Below, piece after piece: positions 55,306 through 60,596 of a stretch of 60,596 nucleotides of DNA. Position 1 is the stretch's first letter. Every line of letters starts with the position of its first letter. The notes beneath the pieces were generated by a model. That model ran no database searches, was not told the DNA's origin, and saw only the letters and a program-made list of their open reading frames with translations. Source of the DNA: Mangrovicoccus ximenensis (lineage in GTDB: Bacteria > Pseudomonadota > Alphaproteobacteria > Rhodobacterales > Rhodobacteraceae); NCBI RefSeq assembly GCF_003056725.1, contig NZ_QBKZ01000005.1:99284-159879 (forward strand), read 5' to 3'. The position numbers and the translations under genes were made by a program.

Positions 55306-55369
55306 GGGATGCTCCCTTCCTTGCTTCGGTCGGCCGGTCAACGGGCGCGGCGGCAAGGTTGTTCCGTGC

Positions 55370-55942
55370 TCAGCCGCCGGCCGCGGCGAGCTGCGCGCGG
55401 ATCCGCAGCTCCACCCGCTCCGAGACCAGCTCGCCATAGCCGTCGGCGCCGAAGTCATGCCGGTTGATCGTCCCGGTCAGAATCACGGTCAGGCGGCTGA
55501 GATCGCCCGCTGCGCTGCCCGGCGGACGGTAGAGCTTCGCGTTCAGCACCAAGGGCTTGGTGACGCCGCGGATGGTGACCCGGCCCGAGATCGCCGCGCC
55601 CGCGGCAACCGACCCGCTGACGCTCCGCGACACGAAGCGGATTTCCGGATAAGCCGCGGCATCGAGCATGCTCTGGCTGCGCAGCGCATCGGTGGCCAGC
55701 CGGGTCGAGGCGCGGATCGACGCCACGTCGAGCACCACCTCGGCAGAGGACCGGTCCAGCCGGGCGAAATCGATCTGCATCCGGGCCGATTTCACTGGCA
55801 TCGTGCCCTCGCCCGGCACGCCGCCGACCGAATAGAGGAAACGCACCTCGGACCCGGCCGGATCCAGCCGGTAGCGGACCGGCTCCGCGATTGCCGCGAG
55901 GGCCGGAAGCAGGAACCACAGGAAGAGCAGCAGCCGGAGCAT
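55370..55942 (-). CDS. YceI-family periplasmic protein
   Basis: A complete 190-residue frame with a signal peptide (LLLFLWFLLPALAAIAE). The lipocalin-like YceI domain shows YRLDPAGSEVRFLYSVGGVP, the SMLDAAAYPEIRFVSRSV signature, SGRVTIRGVTKPLVLNAKLY and INRHDFGADGY. These bind isoprenoid-type ligands. No cytochrome b561 partner is adjacent. Confidence 0.9.
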   Translation of the reverse strand: MLRLLLFLWFLLPALAAIAEPVRYRLDPAGSEVRFLYSVGGVPGEGTMPVKSARMQIDFARLDRSSAEVVLDVASIRASTRLATDALRSQSMLDAAAYPEIRFVSRSVSGSVAAGAAISGRVTIRGVTKPLVLNAKLYRPPGSAAGDLSRLTVILTGTINRHDFGADGYGELVSERVELRIRAQLAAAGG

Positions 55943-56017
55943 GGAATGAGCTTAGCACGGCGCGGTCATAACGGAAGGTTAACCACGATCACGATGTGCT
56001 GCCCGGCCGGGCTCCGC

Positions 56018-56707
56018 TCAGATCGCCGCGGGCCAGGGCTCCCGCGCGGTGCCCTGGACATAGGGCGGCTCCTCCGCCATCGGCCAGTCCGCTCCGATCT
56101 GCCGCCAGGCGGCAATCGCCGGATCGGCGAGATGGGCGTTTACATAGGCCCGCGCCGCATCGCCGACCGGCAGGCCATAGCCCGCGATCCGCATCGCCAC
56201 CGGGGCGTAGAAGGCATCGGCGATGCTGTAGGCGCCGAACAGCCACGGCCCCGCCCCGCCAGACCGCTGCCGCGCCATCGCCCAGAGCGTCTCGATCCGC
56301 GCCAGATCGGCCAGCACCTCGGGCGGCGGGACGAAATCCGGGCGGCGATGCGTGACCACCATCGGGCAGTTGCCGCGCAGCGCGCCGAAGCCCACATGCA
56401 TTTCGGCCGCGATCCAGCGCGCGGAGGCCCGCTGCGACGGATCGGCAGGCCAGAGCCCGGCATCGGGATGGCGCTCGTGCAGGGTCTCGGCAATGGCGAG
56501 GCTCTCGCCGACGGCCGTGCCGTCGGGCAGCACCAGCACCGGCACGGTCACGGCGGGCGCCACCGGGGCGAGGTCGGCCAGCTTGCCGCCTTCGTAGATG
56601 TCGACATGGACCAGCCTGTGATCCAGGCCGAACCGGTGAAGCAGGAGCCAGGCGCGCAGCGACCAGCTCGAGTAGGACGCGTGTCCGATGTACAATTCAT
56701 AGCTCAT
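56018..56707 (-). CDS. Glutathione S-transferase family protein
   Basis: A complete 229-residue two-domain GST. The thioredoxin half has LYIGHASYSSWSLRAWLLLH with the catalytic Ser region, TVPVLVLPDGTAVGESLAIA and ETLHERHPDAGLWP. The helical half has GPWLFGAYSIADAFYAPVAM. Confidence 0.92.
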   Translation of the reverse strand: MSYELYIGHASYSSWSLRAWLLLHRFGLDHRLVHVDIYEGGKLADLAPVAPAVTVPVLVLPDGTAVGESLAIAETLHERHPDAGLWPADPSQRASARWIAAEMHVGFGALRGNCPMVVTHRRPDFVPPPEVLADLARIETLWAMARQRSGGAGPWLFGAYSIADAFYAPVAMRIAGYGLPVGDAARAYVNAHLADPAIAAWRQIGADWPMAEEPPYVQGTAREPWPAAI

Positions 56708-56765
56708 GTGGCAAGCCTAGCGGCGGCGCAGGCATGACGGAAATTGAATTTTGTGCGGACCGCCA

Positions 56766-57138
56766 TCACGGACAGTGATTGGCGCAACCTTCCTCCCAGC
56801 CGGTGCCGGTCCGGCGCAGGCTGGTGACCGAGAGATTGTCGATCTTCTGCGCGAAGATCTCCGCTGCCGTCATCCCGCGCGCCCGCTGGAGCTGGGTCAG
56901 GATCGCACCGAAATGCGCCACCACGATGACCTCGCCGCCCATGGCCGCCAGCCGGTCCGCCGCCGCCGAGACCCGTGCCGCCAGCATGTCCCAGCTTTCG
57001 CCGCCGGTCGCGCAGGACGGTCCGGGCGCCTGCCAGAAGGCCGCGATGGCGTCGGGCTCCTCGGCATCGATCTCGGCGAAGCTGCGGTTTTCCCAGGCCC
57101 CGAAATGGATTTCCCGCAGGCCAGGATCATGCGGCTGC
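56766..57138 (-). CDS. Histidine phosphatase (CobC/alpha-ribazole phosphatase-like), C-terminal fragment
   Basis: About 120 residues: PGLREIHFGAWENRSFAEID, GGESWDMLAARVSAAADRLA and the second catalytic His in GEVIVVAHFGAILTQLQRA. The RHG nucleophile motif is missing because the N-terminal third ends at a join near 57138. It would dephosphorylate a cobalamin intermediate or a similar ester. Confidence 0.75.
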
Positions 57139-57278
57139 CGGCGCCGCAAGGCCCGGATCCCCGGCGCCGCGCCGCAACCGGCGGCCTCCCGCAGAGGGCG
57201 GAGCCCGGCGCGGGGGCAAGGAGAATGACGCCCCGCCAGGGGCGTCTCCGCTGGATCGCGGACAAACGGAATGAAGCT

Positions 57279-57642
57279 GCGCGGATGGCCTGTAAGCCGG
57301 ATTCTGTCCGGGGGTTGCCCCCCTGGATGACCATTCCTCTAGGCCCGCCGTTGCCGACGCGCTCAAGCTGCCAACCCGGGATCTCGGGGCCGAAGCAGCC
57401 CATGCGGATCCCCTATTAGGCATTGCTCCCGGTGGGGCTTGCCGTGCCGGTCCTGTTGCCAGTCCCGCGGTAGGCTCTTACCCTACCGTTTCACCCTTGC
57501 CGCGGCGGACCGCGGCGGTCTGTTCTCTGTGGCGCTTTCCCTGGGGTTGCCCCCGCCGGGCGTTACCCGGCACCGTTGCTTCGTGGAGTCCGGACTTTCC
57601 TCGCGCCCCTTGCGGAGCCCGCGGTCATCCAGCCATCCGCGC
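57279..57642 (-). ncRNA. rnpB: RNase P RNA (bacterial type A)
   Basis: The reverse strand contains all universal blocks: GAGGAAAGTCCGGACTCC near the 5' end (57585-57602), GTGAAACGGTAGGGTAAGAG, the GGCAACAGGACCG region, AGAGGAATGGTCATCCA, and ACAGAATCCGGCTTACAGG at the 3' end. P1 is formed by GCGCGGATGG (57633-57642) with CCATCCGCGC (57279-57288). It processes tRNA 5' ends with RnpA. Confidence 0.97.
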
Positions 57643-57661
57643 GCGCCCCCGCTAGCCCCTC

Positions 57662-57788
57662 CGCGCCCCGCCGTCAACGGGGAAGCGCGCCGCAAGCTCG
57701 GCCATGATCCGGCGGTCCTCCTCGCAGAGCCGCCCCGCCGCCACCGAGGGCGACCGCCCGACGGGGCCGGCCGCCGGATGGCGCCGGC
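57662..57788 (-). CDS. Unknown protein tail next to rnpB, C-terminal fragment
   Basis: About 40 residues (SVAAGRLCEEDRRIMAELAA followed by RFPVD) end near 57662. The ADL/AARFPVD ending recalls AmiD-type N-acetylmuramoyl-L-alanine amidases, but the catalytic part is not visible. Only a weak call is possible. Confidence 0.3.
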
Positions 57789-57789
57789 G

Positions 57790-59247
57790 CTATTGCGGCG
57801 CGGGCTCTTCCGCTTCGGGCGGCTGCTCCGCTGCGTCCTGCGGCACCGCGACATCGGAAACGAGATTGTCGTTCTTCCACATGCCGCTCAGCACCGTGCC
57901 GTCGGCATAGGTCAGCACGCCCTCGCCCGAGCGGCGGCCTTCCTCGAAGCCGCCCTCGTACATGTCGCCATTGGCGAAGACGACCTTGCCCTGCCCGTGC
58001 TGGCGGCCTCCCTTGAAGCCGCCCTCGTAGACCAGCTCGTCCGGCATGGTCAGCACGCCCTCGCCATCGAAGACATCGTCGCGGAACCCGCCTTCATAGG
58101 TCGCGCCGCTGGCGAAGGTCGCCTTGCCCCGGCCCTCGCGCAGGCCGTTCACCCAGTCGCCCTCGTAGGTATAGCCGCCCGGCAGCATCAGCTTGCCCGT
58201 GCCGTGCTCGCGCCCCTCGGCGAAGCCGCCCTCGTAGACCGCGCCGGAGCGCAGCGTGCTCTTGCCCTGGCCCTCCATGATGCCCGCGCGGAACTCGCCC
58301 TCGTAGACATCGCCGCTGGCGAAGCGCACCGTGCCGGGCCCCTCGGGCAGCCCGTCCCGGAACTGGCCGCGATGCACCGTGCCGTCGGTATAGGTCAGCA
58401 CGCCCTCGCCCTCGAACTGGCCGTCGGCCCAGTCGCCCTCGTAACGGTAGCCGTCGGCGCCGGCATAGGTGCCGCGGCCCGAGATCACGTCATCCTCGTA
58501 GGTGCCCTCGTAGCGCTCGCCGGTGGCGTATTCGGTGACGCCCGGCCCCGAGCGCTTGCCCATCGCCAGGCTGCCCCGGTAGACATCGCCGTTCACATAG
58601 GTGACCACGCCCTGGCCCGAGAGCTGGTCGGCGACCCACTGGCCCTCGAAGCTCGACCCGTCCGACAGCGTCAGCTTGCCCTGGCCCGAACGCTGGTCCA
58701 TCGCCATGCCGCCGACATAGATCGAGCCGTCCGGCAGCGTCACCCGCGCCTCGCCCGAGCGGCGGCCGTTCTCCCAGCCGCCATCGTAGACATAGCCGTC
58801 GGGCATGCGCAGCGTGCCGGTGCCATGGGCCAGATCGTCCTTGAAGCCGCCCTGGTAGACCGAGCCGTCGGGATAGGTGCGCGTGCCTTCGCCGGTCATC
58901 TTGCCCGCGGTCCAGGTGCCGATCATCACCGAGCCGTCCGGCAGGGTCAGCTGGCCCTGCCCCTCGGGCTGACCCGCGGAAAAGGCGCCTTCGTAGACCG
59001 CGCCGTTGACCAGCTGCGCGCGGCCCTGGCCCTCCTGCTTGCCGGCGGCCCAGTCGCCCGTGTAGCGGTAGCCCGACGGCAGCGTGTAGCTGCCGAAGCC
59101 GTCCGGCAGCCCGTCGGCCATCGCGCCCTCGTAGACGCCGCCATTGGAGAACTGGACGGTGACCGGCCCTTCCTCGGCGGTCACCGCATAGCCCAGCCCG
59201 GCGGTGAGCATCCCGGCGAGAAGCGCGATCCGGAGCTTCGGAGACAT
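57790..59247 (-). CDS. Secreted MORN-repeat protein (19 repeats)
   Basis: 485 residues with a signal peptide (LRIALLAGMLTAGLGYAVTA), followed by about 19 tandem 23-residue MORN repeats of the form G-x-G-x-x-x-x-x-x-G-x-x-Y-x-G-x-W/F, from residue ~35 to the end. A short acidic Pro/Glu tail (QPPEAEEPAPQ) closes it. Bacterial MORN proteins are mostly uncharacterised and thought to bind membranes or other proteins. The export signal points to the periplasm or surface. Confidence 0.88.
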   Translation of the reverse strand: MSPKLRIALLAGMLTAGLGYAVTAEEGPVTVQFSNGGVYEGAMADGLPDGFGSYTLPSGYRYTGDWAAGKQEGQGRAQLVNGAVYEGAFSAGQPEGQGQLTLPDGSVMIGTWTAGKMTGEGTRTYPDGSVYQGGFKDDLAHGTGTLRMPDGYVYDGGWENGRRSGEARVTLPDGSIYVGGMAMDQRSGQGKLTLSDGSSFEGQWVADQLSGQGVVTYVNGDVYRGSLAMGKRSGPGVTEYATGERYEGTYEDDVISGRGTYAGADGYRYEGDWADGQFEGEGVLTYTDGTVHRGQFRDGLPEGPGTVRFASGDVYEGEFRAGIMEGQGKSTLRSGAVYEGGFAEGREHGTGKLMLPGGYTYEGDWVNGLREGRGKATFASGATYEGGFRDDVFDGEGVLTMPDELVYEGGFKGGRQHGQGKVVFANGDMYEGGFEEGRRSGEGVLTYADGTVLSGMWKNDNLVSDVAVPQDAAEQPPEAEEPAPQ

Positions 59248-59402
59248 GTTGCGGCACCTTCGTTCATATCCTGTCTCAGGCGTTTGTACGGGCATCACCG
59301 GCGGCAAGTCCAACGATGATTGCCCGGACGGCGGGGAGGCGCTTGCACCGCCGCGCTATCTGACTTAAGTCAGCGATAAATGCCTGACCAGAGTCCGACA
59401 TC

Positions 59403-59608
59403 ATGCCCCTCGATCCCGTTGCCCGCTTCCGCCGCTTCGCCCGTGCCGCCACCGCCGAACTCGGCGCGCTCGACCAGTCCTTCCTCGGCCGCGGCCGCCC
59501 GCTGGGAGCGGCGCGGGTCCTGAATGCCATTGGCCGCGGCCAGGAGGACCTGGCCGAGATCCGCGCGCATCTGGGGCTCGACTCGGGTCTGGCCTCGCGG
59601 CTGCGAGC
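59403..59608 (+). CDS. MarR-type HTH protein (possibly HTH-GNAT), N-terminal fragment
   Basis: RFRRFARAATAELGALDQSF, then LGRGRPLGAARVLNAIGRGQ and DLAEIRAHLGLDSGLASRLL-like sequence form a MarR winged helix. The SFLGRGRPLGxARVL wording is that of MarR-GNAT fusions. It is cut after about 68 residues by a phage fragment. Confidence 0.7.
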
Positions 59609-59609
59609 G

Positions 59610-59724
59610 GCACGGCGGCGCCGGACTTGACCAGGGCGGCGGCGGCGGCGGGCTCGAAGCCTGCGATCTCGCCGGGATTGAGCGCGCCGTGATGGCGGCG
59701 GAGCTTGAGCGGAATGCGGGTCAT
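59610..59724 (-). CDS. Phage-related small head protein, N-terminal fragment
   Basis: MTRIPLKLRRHHGALNPGEI, AGFEPAAAAALVKSGAAV resembles short proteins encoded just after the capsid gene in tailed-phage head modules. The capsid fragment lies 55 bp upstream on the same strand, which supports this. Its role is unknown. Confidence 0.45.
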
Positions 59725-59779
59725 GGGAAACTCCTCTTGGGGATGGGCGGCGCGGGCGGCCCGCGCCGCGGGAAATGGA

Positions 59780-60200
59780 TCAGAGCGACCAGGCGGCGGC
59801 GTTGAAGCCGGTCACGGCCACGTCGTATTCCGGCGCGAAATCATGCTCGGCGATGGCGCGGAACAGCGTCATGTCCTGCTGGAAGGCATGGGTCTCGGTG
59901 CCGCCCTGGGCGGTGAAGGAGGCCTCGGTCGACTGGTCGAGCACGATCGAGGCGGTCTCGCCGATCATCATCTTGTCGAAATCGGCGAAGTAGATCTCGG
60001 TCTCGTCGGTGCCGGTGCCGAGGCTGTTCGGCACGTTCGAGCTGGTGTGGATCGGGAAGCCCTTCAGGGTGCCGTTCTTCACCTCCGGGAACAGGAGGTT
60101 GCCGTTGGCGTCGCGCAGTTCGGCGATCCAGGCCTTGGTCGAGGCGCGCATCACCCAGCCGGGCGAGACCATCGAGACATCGGCATCTCGACCCGCGCCA
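59780..60200 (-). CDS. HK97-type phage major capsid protein, C-terminal fragment
   Basis: About 135 residues: DVSMVSPGWVMRASTKAWIA, ELRDANGNLLFPEVKNGTLK, GFPIHTSSNVPNSLGTGTDE, EIYFADFDKMMIGETASIVL and the end FAPEYDVAVTGFNAAAWSL. This is the P- and A-domain end of an HK97-fold capsid. It comes from a prophage of which only this piece is present. The upstream part is lost near 60200. Confidence 0.75.
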
Positions 60201-60244
60201 CCGCCGCGGCAAGCGCCAGGGCCGCCGCATTGGCATTGGCCGCG

Positions 60245-60596
60245 ACCGGCCCGGCGCCGGTCTCGGGCGGCGCGGCGGGGGCGGCGAACGGCACGATCGC
60301 GATGATGGTCGGCGCCGATCCGGCGGATTACGCGCGGGCGAAGCCGGTGCTCGACCGGATCGGGCCGAACCATACGCTCTGCGGGCCGGTCGGCGCGGGC
60401 CAGGTGCTGAAGCTCGTCAACAACACGATCAGCACCTGCAACCGGCTGGCGATGATCGAGGGCGTCGCGCTGGCCCACAAGAACGGCATCGCGCTGGAGA
60501 CGCTGGCCGAGGTGCTGAATGCCGGCGGCGCGCGCAGCCGCGCGACCGAGAAGATGCTGCCCGCCATGGCCGAGGGACGCGACAGCGGCACCTTCG
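60245..60596 (+). CDS. 3-hydroxyisobutyrate dehydrogenase-like NAD-dependent enzyme, internal fragment
   Basis: The frame reads APVSGGAAGAANGTIAMMVG, ARAKPVLDRIGPNHTLCGPV, GAGQVLKLVNNTISTCNRLA (catalytic Lys and Asn) and AHKNGIALETLAEVLNAGGA. This is the β-hydroxyacid dehydrogenase family. The Rossmann domain is cut off near 60245 and the 3' end lies beyond the window. Confidence 0.75.

Overview
The window is GC-rich (about two thirds G+C by eye) and reads as a member of the Rhodobacterales (Paracoccaceae). Evidence for this is the block mdh / mcl2-nnrU-DUF1737-mch / sdhC-sdhD-sdhA at 44-52 kb, whose order I recall from Cereibacter (Rhodobacter) sphaeroides. Also supporting it are a type-A RNase P RNA, a CcsR-like small RNA with two CCTCCTCCTCCC loops, and many Rhodobacteraceae-type transporters and oxidoreductases.

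The window has two very different parts. From about 0.4 to 36.8 kb nearly every conserved gene is cut off abruptly, and within a few bases another truncated gene begins, often on the other strand, with no intact insertion sequence at the join. Between about 0.5 and 27.4 kb these joins recur at a strikingly even 0.81-0.96 kb. Pieces seen there include ABC transporter genes, an integrase fragment beside tRNA-Leu, phnN/phnM, an MmgE/PrpD fragment, an anti-sigma factor, a YadA-like head, DgcA-like, glcD-like and hcnBC-like oxidoreductases, CoxE, Mrp, tsaE-amgK and waaA. The few genes that look complete in this part are pncA, a CYTH protein, a YHS protein, DUF599 and an SRPBCC protein. Stretches without coherent coding sequence separate some pieces and carry remnants of IS5, IS21, IS110, IS3 and ISL3 elements. 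No transposase in the window is intact. I regard concatenation of short contigs or misassembly as the leading explanation for this mosaic. A real, extremely rearranged locus is the alternative.

From about 36.8 to 57.1 kb the sequence is largely normal. It holds a LysR regulator facing catB, a secreted alpha/beta hydrolase, a type VI-like FHA/PAAR pair, an IclR regulator beside a cut glcD, a flavin reductase, a hydratase, and the central-carbon block. In that block succinate dehydrogenase (sdhCDA; sdhB is not present), mesaconyl-CoA hydratase (mch), malyl-CoA thioesterase (mcl2) and malate dehydrogenase (mdh) link the TCA cycle with ethylmalonyl-CoA/methylaspartate-type acetyl-CoA assimilation. 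Next come two family-8 glycosyltransferases, a ferredoxin with a Cys-rich partner, OsmC, YceI and a glutathione S-transferase.

From 57.1 kb to the end there are rnpB and a 19-repeat MORN protein, then again short fragments: a MarR-type regulator, phage head proteins and a 3-hydroxyisobutyrate-dehydrogenase-like enzyme.

The most informative regulatory DNA is a pair of TGTGATCACA palindromes 21 bp apart upstream of sdhC, paired TTTTCGTTCGAAA-type sites between a DeoR regulator and an ABC transporter gene, two TGCTGC-N3-GCAGCA (PhaR-type) sites just ahead of the CcsR-like RNA, and an inverted ATGTTGCAG/CTGCAACAT pair upstream of mdh.
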